Positions 1 through 11,220 of a DNA stretch of 64,000 nt are shown here, one piece after another. A model generated the notes under the pieces. That model searched no databases, was not told where the DNA came from, and was given only the letters and a program-made list of their open reading frames with translations. The stretch lies in assembly GCA_047967505.1 (NCBI GenBank), contig CM106540.1; one strand, written 5' to 3'. The stretch is from Dipteris shenzhenensis (lineage: Eukaryota; Polypodiophyta; Polypodiopsida; Gleicheniales). The translations under genes and the position numbers were made by a program. The first letter of the stretch is position 1. Each line of letters starts with the position of its first letter.

Positions 1-2762
1 CCTAACAAGAAAACCAATATCCTCTAGATATAAAGATATAAAAACGACTAAGATTATTGGCCCGATTTTCATTGGACAATTAAAGTTGTAGCATCGGGAG
101 GTTCTAATAACTACAAGATACAAACAAAAGTGGTGACTGGCTGATAGTAGTGAGTGTTCCCTAGAAGGCTCTATATACATAGCTATACTAAGAGAGACAA
201 AACAAACTTCATTAGTAAGATTTTGTCATCATATACTTATAATTTTCTATAAACTGCCATTGCTTAGATTGCTTTGACAATAGAATAGAAATTCCTGAAT
301 AGCCTATTTCCACTAGATATAAAAAACCACTGAAATCAGATGATTTCATTAAGAGCAAGATTGTGTCTCAAACGAGATTTAAATGTCTTACCTAGCAAAG
401 AAGTATTATACCTTGATTCCAGTCAGACTTTGAGGCTTTTAAAATTGCTTCACTTGGCAGTTTACATCTAGCTTCTCCACACCTTCTACAAACATGAACA
501 TGCATTGAAAGTAGCATCAAGGCTTCCCTAGACAAAAGAATAGGATCCTTAAATCAAGTCTTTGCAATACGAAATGAAGTTCTTTTCTAAAATGTGCATT
601 TCACCACCTGTAAAACCTATGAAATTGTAATAAGGCCTCACCTTCTTATCAAGAGAAAAACTCATATGTAATCTTTGAGGCTGCGCAAGCCCAAAAAATG
701 CTAACATGTGCACCCAAGAGATAAACACCATTCCCTTTACGTGACAAAGCTGAACAATAGTTTCCATGGCTTATAATCACACTACACAAGAATAACTGTG
801 ACTTCATAGCGAAGATAAAACTAGAGCAGACCAAAAAAGTTCCACTTGCAAGTTTGTTAAAATGTTCAAGAAAAAGTTTCTGAAGCTGCTCTCTCCGTTT
901 AAAAAAAAAAGGCTTTCCTTTATGCCACTTGACGTTCCTTCCCTATTCCTCTATGAGGAGTGGGATCTACAAGAAAAGGAAACCATTGGAAGGAGGTAGC
1001 AAGATACCTTGCAGTGAACGAGGACACTGATGAGGTTACCCATTGTCCCGAAAACCATGAAAAATCTTGCTTCTTTTTTTTTGAAAGCCTTTGCTACTTG
1101 TTACTTAAATTTATTGACCATAATCGTTAGCCACCTCCACATTTAGCATGGCTTCCCCCATGGCTCTTGTAGGCTTCATCATAGTTTCCTTAAATGCTTG
1201 GCTTCGTCATGGCTCTCGTGGGGCTTGGTCACAGTATTAGACAATAGGTCTACATCAGTTGTCATCATAGTAGGCTGACGTAAGAATTTTCTTGAGAAAC
1301 TGGAAGGTCATCATTTATATCACAAGTCAATTGTATCACTCTTGGAAACGATTGGACTTTAAGAGCTTCTCCATTGATGTCTAAAGTAGTTTCAATGGAA
1401 TCCCAATACTGAACTCCCAAGCTCACACATTTATTTTTTGATAAATGTAACTCACAATAGAACGTCATCCAATCAACAACCTTTGAATTGCACACATAAT
1501 ATGGAGAAATCTCTAATGATAGACTATGGACCTTGAATAATAGAGAAAGCATAGTAAAATTTGTTGCATTGCTGAAGATCAATGCTCAATCTAGGCAATT
1601 CTAGAAATTAGACAAAACCTAGAGACTTTGGAAGTAAATGAACGCGAGTATAGGCATGAGAAACACATGTAGAAAGGTAGGTATCAAACCAAGATCGCAT
1701 CAAAGTGCCATAAAGAGTAGGATATAAATGAGGCAAACCTTTGTCATGTTGCACACATAGCATCAGAGAGGCCGGTAGACATTTGAACCAGTTGAGGAAA
1801 TTCATTAGAATAAGTCACTTACATCATTGCCTTCCCATCTAAGTAACCAAGATGGTGGGGATGAGGACAGAATTGCCGATAGCAATGAAGTTGAGATCCA
1901 AAAATGATTGGTTGTCATGCACAGGGAAAGGCATAGCTGCCTGCTCAAAATACTACTAGTTCTTTAAAAATAGAGAATGTTATAATTTTATGAAGGAGAA
2001 GAGAGAGAGAGAGAGAGCTTATGCCATGGAGGGGGCTGGCAATGCAATAGTTAATGTTGAGAAGCTAGTCACAAGATTGAAGGTCGTTGTGATCTTCAAG
2101 CCTCTAATTGTTGGCATTAGTTGAGAAAGACGATTGCAGGAAGAGAATAAGCTACAACATGCCACTTTTGTAAGAACAGTTCCTTTGTTGTTTACAATAG
2201 CTACGATGGATCGAGCACAAAGTGAGATGCTGTAAAGAAATGAAGGACAAAAATATAATAAGTATGGACCATGGAATCAAGATGGAGCCACTCAGCATGT
2301 CAAAAGGATGTGGTAGAAGGCTATTTGAGTGACACTTTTTAAAATAAGGTGGCAAAACCACTCAGGCCTTGCTTTAATGAAAGAAGGAAGACTAGTTGAG
2401 GTGATACTAAAGAAAGGCAACCCTTAATGCTCATTAGTTCTAATCTACATTTTAAGATGGTTAACTTGACAAAAAACAAGCAAGTACAAGTAGTCGTGAG
2501 CACTGCCTTATGTTCTGCAAAATGCAAATGATAGTGAAGATGAATGGATATTTACTTTGTAGCACTTGCAATGGAAGGTTGTGTGTAGAACCATTGGAAA
2601 GTTTGAGAGTGCTATAATGCAACCATTTGCAAATGCAAAGTGATGTGCAAACTCTTTGTGTGTGTGCATACATGTGTGACTGTCTTCATTATTTCAAAAT
2701 TTTAAGCTTTTATGGGCATTGGAGTATATCGATAGAGGAGGATAATGTTGATGAGTTGATTG

Positions 2763-2799
<37 letters not shown>

Positions 2800-3160
2800 G
2801 ATTGGGGGAAGTGGAGATATGAGGGAGGAGAGAGAGAGACTAGAATAGAAAGTAGTTAACCAAGGCATGAGGTGTCCAAAAACTATTGGGAGGACACTTT
2901 TTTGCAAAACTCTCAATAGAGCAATGCCCTTGCCAAGCAGTGCTAAGAAAGGATTAAAGACCATGGGCCCTGATTAGCAAATTTTCATCTTACTTTCAAG
3001 AGAGTCATGAGTGTAAGGCAATGCTAACAAGTGAGTACAAGTACTCCTGAGCACTACCTTCAATTGGTTCTATCAAAGGAAAACAATTGTCAAGATGAAT
3101 GAATGATTAATTTTGCAAAACCTGTGATGGAAGCCCATGTATAGGAAAGCTTGAACGATT
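1..3160. other. Degenerate intergenic DNA, no gene recognised
   Basis: All reading frames are short and none shows a recognisable domain. Base composition is AT-leaning with scattered GA runs (about 1998-2018). Old retroelement debris is possible but no family motif was found. Confidence 0.6.
2765..2798. repeat. (GA)n microsatellite
   Basis: Uninterrupted GA dinucleotide run seen directly; a second, short and impure GA tract follows at about 2829-2840. Confidence 0.95.
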
Positions 3161-3170
3161 TGCAGACTTT

Positions 3171-3282
<112 letters not shown>

Positions 3283-3520
3283 AAGAAAAGAAAGTGTATG
3301 TGAGTGAGTGTGTGAGTGAGAGAGAAAGAAAGTGTATGTGAGTGAATAGGACCCCCTAGCGAGGATTAATTCAAAAATCAATTAATTTGTTCCATGGAAG
3401 GGATCGAATTATGCCAAAAGGGGGGGGGCGCACCGAATTAATCCGCGTTTCAGCACTCCAAAAGCTTCCGTGAGAAGCTTCTCGCCCGCAGATCTAGAAG
3501 CTTCTTGTCCACAGGTTGCC

Positions 3521-3560
3521 TATAAAGGAGACTAGATGACAGGAGGGGGGCGTATATAAG
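3521..3560 (+). promoter_or_regulatory. Candidate core promoter (two TATA-like motifs)
   Basis: TATAAA at 3521-3526 and TATATAAG at 3553-3560 lie in a GC-richer island ahead of the first plus-strand open frames. A good splice donor (CAG/GTAAGC) follows at about 3621, so a leader exon starting near 3550-3585 is plausible. Transcription is inferred, not shown. Confidence 0.35.
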
Positions 3561-3804
3561 ATGCAGGGGGGCTGTGAAGCCCTCCCATACAAAGAGGAGG
3601 AAGGAGGGGCTGAGGAGCAGGTAAGCGAAAAACAGGCAAAAGTGCAACATGTTTACATGGGAAAAGATATGCGGCTTCCTCCATCATTCAATCAATCTAG
3701 GATAACATCACACTGTGAGCCTTTCTATCTATGTACCTTTTTCCCTTGTAAGTGTAATGATTCCATTTGAAAATTTTGTGTTTGGTTTCTAAGAGCTCTT
3801 ATTC

Positions 3805-4687
3805 ATGGTGGCAGATATCTTCCCTTCGGACCTCAAGGAGTGGGAACCAGTTGAATCATTCATAGGCAAGTTCACTACGAGTCATGAGGATTTAGGTAAG
3901 CAAATGCATGCTGGGGAGAAGTTGGCCTCCTTGCAAATGAAGAATGTGTATTGGTATAATGCAACATACATCACTCCAATGACATCATCAAGCTATGGCT
4001 GTCTGCAAACCATTGCACCACCACAACTTCAAGACATGGATTGTAGCAATGTGGACTCGAGGACATTGCAATCCTACAAGGACAAGATTGCAAAGAATGT
4101 GGGCATGGCCATGAAGTTTACATTTGGATCCAAATGGCAAGGTTATCTTGGTTTATGCCTCTGCACATTTTTGCTTCTTTATTTCAGAATATACATATGC
4201 ATAGAACAAAAACTATGTGGTCCTGCAAGCATGTAGATGAAAATGCTCTTAAAGATTTACTTGGGATGAATTGGGGAACCAGGCAGGTGACCAAAAGGGT
4301 GATGTGTTTCAATGTCACGCATCTAAAGACAATGTGGTTATTAGATACCATTTGTCATGCCAAATGCTGTATTTAGCTTTTCAATACAAGCGCTAGAAGA
4401 AAACAAATGGCCGGTGGCTTCCCCTAGACTCTAATGATGAAGACAATACGGGGGTAAGTTTGTCTATTGATGTTGAAGAGGGAGATGTCAAGAATGTGAA
4501 TGTCACATCGCAATGGACTCTAAGGGATGTGCGAGAACACCTATTAGTCATGGAGGATGGCATGTCAGAGTCCTTCTACTTTACCTTAAATGGTGGTAAG
4601 ATCAGCCGCCGTGTGGAGAAGTGCATGCATAGTGCCAATTTCATTCCTCCTACAACTTTGAAGATTGCTAACAATGTGTTTGACTAG
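3805..4687 (+). pseudogene. Unrecognised broken gene, upstream part
   Basis: Two plus-strand frames (3805-4236 and 4460-4687) look protein-like in composition but are separated by frame changes and stops. The first encodes a mostly hydrophilic stretch with a charged N terminus. The second carries a T-L-R-D-V-R-E-H followed by F-x-F-T-L-N-G-G-K-I pattern. That spacing is weakly reminiscent of ubiquitin-like beta-grasp domains, but I do not recognise the family. A possible intron (GT at 4140, TTTCAG at about 4186) does not join the frames in phase. It sits just downstream of TATA motifs and upstream of a second unrecognised frame set, and both may belong to one mobile element. Function unknown. 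Confidence 0.35.
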
Positions 4688-4969
4688 TGCAACATTTAAT
4701 TTTTTGTCTGTCAAATCCTAGTTATTGCTTCAAAAGATGATGGACAATTAAATTAAATTGTTATTTCTTTAATGTTTTCTCCTTTTAGTTCATGGTGGTA
4801 AATGTTTTTCAAAAAATTTGGGGATTTTATGATTGATTTTAATTTTTAGGGTTTTGATATATATTAAGGGGTAAGAGCCCTTTTTACATCACATTCTCAC
4901 TTTCACATTTAGAGAGCCATAGAAACTCCCATCCTCAGAAGTTACTACCTGCATCAACTTCTATTTGCC

Positions 4970-5889
4970 ATGGATTCAGCTAGAACTAAGTTCCATGACT
5001 TCATCTCACGAACTGCATCTGCAGATCGTGAGGAAGAGCTATTTTTAGTGCTTGATAGGACTTTAGATGTCCTAGGTACATATATGTGAGCCGACTTCTC
5101 AGATCTCATCCTTTACATGCAAGATAGTTTCTCTAATTTTACCTATACACTTGACCACACTTCAAAGAGATGGGTTCCCATAGATTACATAAAGTATCTG
5201 TTCGTAGAGGAACCCAAGTTTGTAAAGCGCTTGGCCCACTTTTGTGACAACCTTACAGATGAAGGGTTTAGGACAATCGAAGTTCAAGACATCCTAGACG
5301 CAGGGATCACAGGAAATACAGGCACCAAATTCCTTTCATGGGAGATGGCATTCATCTTCCTTCTCCAAGAAGGAAATTTAGAGGAAGCAGCCCTCAAGCA
5401 GCCTCATCGTCTAGCACCCCCTCTATTAGAACTACTGATCTGGTCATCCCTAAACTAGACTCGCACATCTACATGGAAGAGAGTCTTGATGATCCAACAG
5501 AGGAGATGGAAGTAGCTCAAGCATTGAGCCTACTTCAAGAGCCCTCAGTAGAGCAAGAATCTACATCGGAGACCGTTGACCCAAACTCAGAATTATGGTC
5601 CTTGTCCCCCCTCATCATCGATGGAGAAGAGTATGTATTCCTCCATGACATAGAGATTCTTTTTGGACTACGAGAGGATGAGGCACTCGGAGTCCTATCG
5701 GGGTTCGATGTTGACACAAGTGTTAAAGATCCTGGGGTATTAGGTACTAAAGACCAGACAATGGAAGACTTTCTCTTGACGATGCTGGTTTCAATGAGGG
5801 ATGCAGACATGTCTGTATATGATGTACAACCCTCTCATGCAGAAGCTTCCACCTCCAACACAGGTCAAGAGAAAGCATCCACCTCCTAA
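4970..5889 (+). pseudogene. Unrecognised gene with in-frame TGA and frameshift
   Basis: An ATG at 4970 (MDSARTKFHD) opens a frame interrupted by TGA at 5087-5089. The frame then continues to 5458 through a helix-rich acidic sequence. From about 5340 the coding look moves to another frame, which runs to TAA at 5889 and is rich in Glu, Asp, Ser and Thr (ESLDDPTEEMEVAQAL). A one-base shift near 5395-5440, or an unseen intron, would join them. An AT-rich stretch with TATATATTAAGG (about 4855) lies upstream. No known domain was recognised. The acidic, low-complexity character and the neighbouring unknown gene suggest a transposon accessory protein, but that is inference. Confidence 0.4.
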
Positions 5890-5999
5890 ATGGAACATCA
5901 CACAGCACCTGGTTCCATCAACATTGCAAATGAGGAAGGGATAGAAGCCGATGATGCTGTAGTCGTAAGTTCAAACAATAATTTTTATTCTGATATTCT

Positions 6000-6476
6000 T
6001 TGAGTATAATTTGTTTTTTTGGTCTTCTAATGTTTGTTGAATTGTTGCAAGATGCATTCGAGCTTGATGAATTCTCATCTCGACGGGGTAATGTTCGCAG
6101 CACATTTGGGAGAGATCATTCTTTGGCCCATTACCTTGGCAAAGTCGCAAAGCATATCGTGGTCTTTCATGGCAAATTTTCTCCTCGAGGTCCTTCAGAG
6201 CTGCTGAAGTGCAAGGCATTGTCGTGCACTATCGGATATTCCAACATTACTCGGAATGCCGACAAAGTCATTTTGATACACTGCCTGGCTGCTATCAATG
6301 CCTTCGGATCGAAAATTCATGGCAGGGCATTGACGGTAACGGTTATGTCTTTGGCAATAGGAGAGGAGGACGTTAGTGCTATTGCAGCTAGATTTATATC
6401 TAGGAATCCACTAGGGGATTCAAAGACCCCTATTCTTGATGTGCTCGAACTAGCCAAGAAGAAAGATAGCCTGTGA
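6000..6476 (+). CDS. Unrecognised protein, likely 3' exon
   Basis: An uninterrupted frame encodes about 140 residues with well-mixed composition, including DAFELDEFSSRRGN, SLAHYLGKVAKHIVV and AARFISRNPLGDSK. The real exon probably starts at about 6052 after TTGTTGCAAG, with a donor GTCGTAAGT at about 5965, but the phases do not match perfectly. I do not recognise a family. It ends at 6476 and converges on the H3-like pseudogene ending at 7055, with a long hairpin between. The intact length hints at recent selection or recent arrival. Confidence 0.4.
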   Translation: MSIICFFGLLMFVELLQDAFELDEFSSRRGNVRSTFGRDHSLAHYLGKVAKHIVVFHGKFSPRGPSELLKCKALSCTIGYSNITRNADKVILIHCLAAINAFGSKIHGRALTVTVMSLAIGEEDVSAIAARFISRNPLGDSKTPILDVLELAKKKDSL

Positions 6477-6690
6477 GGCCTTTTGTATATAAACATATAT
6501 TTAAATGGATATTTCAATGGATACATGACTACATGTCTTTATTATTTGTTTTAAGTTATCATTGCTCGTCATGAATTCCATTGTATTTTGTTTAAGTCGT
6601 TGATGATATATTTTCTCCATCATTTTAATTGTGTTAATTTAATAAATTCCTAGTCAATTTAGTATCATTTTCACCAATTCTGGATATCAA

Positions 6691-6877
6691 GAGTTCAATT
6701 CTGTCAAATCCTGAAGGAATTTCACTGTCGCGCAGAAGGGAAAAGTGTTCGGCACGTCGCTAGGACCCCAAAAAGCCGTGGCGAGTTTTGGGCTTTCTAG
6801 GGTCCTGGCAACGTGCCAGACACTTTTCCCTTCTGCGTGATGGTGAAATTCCTTCAGGATTTGATAGAATTCAAAAC
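6691..6877. repeat. 187-bp imperfect hairpin (foldback element)
   Basis: The left arm starting at 6691 (AGTTCAATTCTGTCAAATCC) is the near-perfect reverse complement of the right arm ending at about 6877. Arms are about 85 bp with few mismatches and a short loop around 6775-6792. It sits between two convergent genes. It could be a foldback MITE or a miRNA-like or siRNA-generating hairpin. The outer bases are not clearly a TIR with a target duplication. Confidence 0.8.
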
Positions 6878-7054
6878 TTAACTTAAAATGATCATTTATT
6901 GCAAGCATTGAAATGGAAAATATACCACAATGCAAGAGTGTAGAGAATGTCGATATATTTTATTTAAAAAAATCGACCCTTGGGCCTTAGATACAAGATA
7001 GTGCCTTCAAGGGCAGGGGGTGGTCTAAGTCTTAAGAGTGGGCTGCAAGAGAAT

Positions 7055-8082
7055 TTAGGGCTTCAAACTTGGGTCACTCCATAGCCGCTTCGCCAGAGCC
7101 ATGTCCTTGTCCATGACCGTGACGCGCTTTGCATGGATGGCACACAAGTTGGCATCCTCGAACAAAGTGGTGGTCACTTGCTCTGCAGCCTCCTGGAGCA
7201 CCCCCATAGCTCCTGTGCTGAAGTGCACATCATCCTTGTATCCTTGTGTGATCTCCCGTACCACACGTTGGAAGGGAGCACGCGGGATCAAGTGGCCCGC
7301 GCTCTTGGTTTTGCTCGATACAGCTTCCTGACTCTTGGTGGGGGCCTTATAGGTACTTGAGCACCTTCCCACGGCCTCCTGTCTGCCTTGAACTTCTTTC
7401 ATTGCTCCTGTCTGTGTTGGTCCTCCTCCAAGTCCTCCTCTCGTTGACATCTGGAGATTTGGCCTTCTTTGGGATGGGGCTTCCTCGGAGTCTACTTTAC
7501 CCTCCTCATGGACACAGGGGTCATCTCTGCCATGGGTTGTATCTCCGAGAGAGGGAAGATGGTGCTCTTCCTGGCAGTCTTTTGACCCTCAGGAAGCCTC
7601 TCTATATTCGGGAGGTTATCGAACACATTTTGCTCGATCGGGAGAGGGATTTCATGGGGAGAGGAAGGTCGAGGGGAAGGCTGAGGGGAAGATTGACGGG
7701 AAGGCTGAGGGGAAGGTTGAGACTGAGGCTGAGGGGAAGGCTGAGGCTAAGGAGTACGCTGAGGGTCATGCTAAGGCTAAGGCTAAGGGGAAGGCTAGGG
7801 AGAAGGCTAAGGGGAAGGCTGGGGAGAAGGCTGAGGGGAAGGCTCATGCTCTTGGGACTGGGGAGTGGGCTCATGGGAATTCCGAGGAGAAGAAGGCTCA
7901 AGAGACTAGGGAGAGGGCTCACAGGACTTGGGGGAGTTGGGGGAGGGCTCACGAGAGTCGGGGGAGGCACCATCGTACCCAGATAGGTTCGTGTGCATGG
8001 ATGCCATGGAGGTGGTAGAACTAGAGGAAGAAGGGTGGAGGCGGCATCTAGTGGGTCTAGTAGTGTTCTTCACTCTTGCCAT
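7055..8082 (-). pseudogene. Divergent histone H3-like gene, decayed
   Basis: The minus-strand frame 7450-7055 ends in a histone H3 fold: [13 protein letters not shown] (alpha-N/alpha-1), then VLQEAAEQ (alpha-2), then [14 protein letters not shown] and KDMALAKR (alpha-3). Canonical H3 has [31 protein letters not shown] and KDIQLARR at the same spacing. The frame stays open upstream to about 7670 and contains KTARKST, like the H3 tail. A separate frame starting at 8082 begins MARVKNTTRP, matching the H3 start MARTKQTAR, but meets a stop after about 65 codons. Between them lies a Pro/Ser-coding 12-bp degenerate repeat (about 7680-7850). Loop 1 has canonical H3 length and lacks the longer Trp-containing loop usual in plant CENH3. 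Promoter motifs are at 8096-8121. Either a pseudogene or an H3 variant with unrecognised introns. Confidence 0.75.
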
Positions 8083-8095
8083 TGAATAATGAGAG

Positions 8096-8121
8096 TTAGG
8101 GTTTTTTTTAACTTTTTATAA
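8096..8121 (-). promoter_or_regulatory. TATA box and telo-box upstream of the H3-like gene
   Basis: On the minus strand TTATAAAAAG (8121-8112) is followed by AAACCCTAA (8104-8096), 14 bp before the MARVK start codon at 8082. A second AAACCCTAA lies at about 8165-8157. Telo-boxes of this form are a known feature of plant histone and translation-gene promoters, which supports the H3 reading. Confidence 0.5.
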
Positions 8122-8164
8122 GGGCCCATCATGTTTTGACATCCCTTTTAATTACATTTAGGGT

Positions 8165-8400
8165 TTCATCGTGCCCCCTGTCCTTGCCCTAACCCCTCCA
8201 ACCCCCCCACCCTTGTCGCCCTCCCCCCCCTTGCCCTCCCCCTACTTGCCCCACCCACACCCGTCGCCCTCCCCCATACCCCCATCCCCCCCTCCCCCCG
8301 CCCTTGCTACCACTCCACCCCTCCCCTTGCACTGCCCCATGCCCCTCCCTTCTCTCCCCCCTCCTTCACCATGTCCCCACTTTCCCCAACGTCGTGTGAG
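8165..8400. repeat. C-rich low-complexity tract
   Basis: Long runs of CCCTCCCC, CCACCC and related motifs. The Pro-rich open frames across it are compositional artefacts. Confidence 0.9.
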
Positions 8401-8496
8401 TACAAAAATTGTGGTCAAAATAAGCAAGATATCAAAGAGTGAGTACACAAATTGTAGTCAAAATAAGAAATATATTTATTTCATATTTGTATACAA

Positions 8497-9536
8497 TTAG
8501 ACCATAGCTTCTATTGGTGGTTGGACCCATTTGCTCCCTTCTCTCACTCTAGCTTGCAACCAATGTGTGACTCCTTGACTCCCTATGGATGCTTTCCAAG
8601 CGCTATGCCTTCTATTCTTTGATACAATTTGAACTGCTTTTGCAAGTTCTGATGCCTTTTCCTTTTTAGACTTCAAAGTCCTTCCTAGTAAACATCTAAA
8701 AAACCAGTCGAACATCTCATGCAATGCATTGCTGTGATTGACACCACCACCATGCCTTGAGTTCTTGAAGTAGGCTACCTTGGCTCTATAGTGCGACTTC
8801 TCCATGCCTTGTGTATTCCAAATTGGCAAAGGACCCCAATTTTGTACAAACCATGGTCTATGTGCATAGAGAATATGCTGCAAACAGGATGAGAATCAAA
8901 TCAACAACAAAAACTATTTATAAAGTCAGTGCTAAATATTACGATGATGCCAAGATTACCATGTAATGCATAATGTGCGACTCCCCCATGCTTTCACCAT
9001 TAATTGCATAAACTCTTTCACAGCCATCCTGAACCTTTCATAATACATCTCATCGATTTGAACCTGGCGAAGCAACTTTATCAATGCATCTACCTTTGTC
9101 CATACTTTAGCTCTCAAAGTTGCTACTTGAGGATGAGAAGCCTTATTGGTCGTGCATTCACACAATGCTTTATAGTATTCCTAGCCCAAACTACTTTGAG
9201 ACAATGTATGTTTGTCTTTGTCAAGATTGTGGTTTGATAGGAATCTCCTTGCCTTCCCTCCACCCATGGACACTTTTGCAGGAAGATTCTATGTTGCCCC
9301 AGACATTTTCTTATCCTCCTTAAGTTTGACATGTCCTCCATGGAATCCCATCTCTGACAACAACTTCTCAGCTTCTGCAATGCACCGTGCATATACTTCT
9401 TGCGGAATTAAATTCCAAGCATAAACAAGATGCAAATACAACTTATCAAGTACACGCAGTTCTACATGTAAAGTACATATGTGTACTCTCTCAAGTGGGA
9501 TGGGCAAGATGGGATCCCACATTGGATCCTTCTTGG
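8497..9536 (-). pseudogene. Unnamed transposon gene, C-terminal half
   Basis: Minus-strand frames read, in order, IPIPLERVHICTLHVELRVLDK (9573-9289 frame), a helical middle (9165-8956) and GPLPIWNTQGMEKSHYRAK with HGGGVNHSNALHEMFDWFF (8883-8497). Three frame changes or introns separate them. The style (P-L-x-x-V-H-x-x-T-L-H, then G-M-E-K-S-H) resembles the C-terminal half of DDE-type transposases of unnamed eukaryotic DNA transposons. Its domain content does not overlap that of the minus-strand fragment at 23.5-25.4 kb but follows on from it. The two therefore look like one gene split by the 14-kb element starting at 9535. The family assignment is inference. Confidence 0.55.
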
Positions 9537-9564
9537 GGTGGTAGCAAGCTAAGGGTGTCCACTT
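9535..9564 (+). repeat. Left terminal inverted repeat
   Basis: Reads GGGGT, then GGTAGCAAGCTAAGG, then GTGTCCACTT. The 25 bp from 9540 to 9564 are the exact reverse complement of 23474-23498. Confidence 0.85.
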
Positions 9565-10810
9565 TTTGTTCACTCCCCAATCCTAAGGAGGTGGAAAAAC
9601 AAGCTTTTTAGCACTCAAAAATGCAAATCTCACCTACTTCCCTATGGATCTAGTCTTTGAAGTCTTCTGACACAACATCACACTTGCTATTGTGCACACA
9701 ATCGTATAGTCTGATCGAAAATTCGATGCACACACAAAAAATTTCTTTGTGTCACACGGCATGGTTCCAGGGTGGTCACACGTTTGTCACGAACAAAGAG
9801 TGTCATATAAAATTCTAAATTTCTCACTCATTTTAGATTAAATGTTATTGAAACTTTGTAAGTGGTCTCTTTGCATTATGTAGAGCTTAACTTGATTTAT
9901 TGGTAATTTTTTGAATGATTTATCTAATTATAAATAATTATTTATAATAAATAAAGTCATAAAATACATGCATTTTAGTAGCACACCACATTTTTTTAGT
10001 ATTTTGAATAATTAAGCAAATCCAATTCGGTGGAAGGTTAGTAGGCACATAAGGGTGTGTGGTTGAATCATCAAATCCCAAATCCAACGGTTAGATTTAG
10101 GAAGATTGAAGTTTAATTTTTACTTTTACTCCTCAGAGGATGAACAAAGAATATTAAAAATAAATCTAGTAATTCTCAAACATAACCAAACATTTCAAAA
10201 ATGTCAATATTTTTAGTCCTATGCATGATGAATAAGGGGAAAAAATTTTGGTTAAATTTGAGTAAGGGAAACGTACGATATGGCCTCCAAGAGTTAAATC
10301 TCCCTTTTGTGGGGGAAAAAGGGCCACCCAAGCCTAATACCAAGACAAGGTAGGCTTGGTATTAGGCTTGGTGATGTAGGCTAGGAGCATCACCGATCCT
10401 AGTGGCAAGCCTTTGGAGTTTGCATGCTGCCCATGTGGAAGGCTGAGTCATCAAAACCATGCCACATTGTTAGACCACGTGGTGCCATCTCATCAAGCAG
10501 ATGTGACATCACTCCTTGCCATGTCACCTTACATTGCCACACGTGCTGCCACATGTGCCACCTCATCATTCCACATCATCAGCCATGTGATCACACAATG
10601 CCACCTTGGCATACCTCCTCTCCTAGCCACGTCACCAATCCTCCACCGCAATTTGCCATGTCATCTACCACCTCATGAATGCCAACTCATCATGCCACAT
10701 CATGCCCAGTACCACATCATGACCATGCAGGAAGAGACTATATTACCACATCATGACCATGCATGGTGCCACATCAGCAAGATGTATACACATGACGATG
10801 TGCGATGCAT
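9565..10810. other. Element left flank, no gene seen
   Basis: AT-rich sequence to about 10250, then a segment rich in CATGCCAC/CATCATGCC-like words (about 10430-10790), with no supported gene. It lies between the left TIR and the palindrome cluster and may hold transposase-binding repeats. Confidence 0.5.
10329..10370. repeat. Perfect 16-bp hairpin
   Basis: CAAGCCTAATACCAAG (10329-10344) and its exact reverse complement (10355-10370) are separated by 10 bp. Confidence 0.9.
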
Positions 10811-10813
10811 ACA

Positions 10814-10991
10814 ATACCTCGATCAAGGTATGTATGATGGGGGATGCATACAATACCTCGATCGAGGTATGTATGATGGGGGAGGCATAGAATACCTCGT
10901 TCGAGGTATGTGACCGAGGACCGAGGTTCATACATACATGCATGCGCAATGCACTTAATACCTCGAACGAGGTATACCTCGATCGAGGTAT
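10814..10991. repeat. Left palindrome cluster (five copies)
   Basis: Five copies of the palindrome TACCTCGATCGAGGTA, some with one or two changes at the centre (GATCAAGG, GTTCGAGG, GAACGAGG). They lie at about 10815, 10855, 10894, 10960 and 10975; the last two abut. The cluster is directly upstream of the transposase promoter and matches the cluster at 22.7-23.4 kb. Candidate transposase or regulator binding sites. Confidence 0.9.
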
Positions 10992-11126
10992 AAGATCTGA
11001 TCGCGGCTCCGGGCATAGCAGACCTCTCCACCAAAATTAAGCCAATTAGTATCAATCTTAGCACCTCTCCACCAATAATAATGAAGAGCAATCTAAGAGC
11101 AATCTAGTGGATGAGTTGAGGCTCTC

Positions 11127-11133
11127 TATAAGA
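11127..11133 (+). promoter_or_regulatory. TATA box of the transposase gene
   Basis: TATAAGA lies 94 bp upstream of the chosen ATG (11221) and about 135 bp downstream of the palindrome cluster. Confidence 0.5.
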
Positions 11134-11220
11134 CACCACGTTTTGGTTCATTTCACCCATTCTTAGCCATTCTTGCCTCCTCATCACTTTGTCACACCTT
11201 CCATCCTACTTTCATTGAGA

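Noticed and set aside
7357-7986. Plus-strand Arg/Gly-Leu repeat frame of 209 codons
   Set aside because: It is the antisense of the Pro/Ser repeat in the H3-like gene; composition follows the 12-bp repeat.
7055-8082. Calling the H3-like gene a centromeric CENH3
   Set aside because: Loop 1 has the canonical H3 length and no Trp, so the centromere-specific features are missing; IPRAPF alone is not enough.
10413-11091. Frames across the left palindrome cluster (YLDRGMYDGG-type repeats)
   Set aside because: The repeated peptides are translations of the palindrome and appear on both strands.
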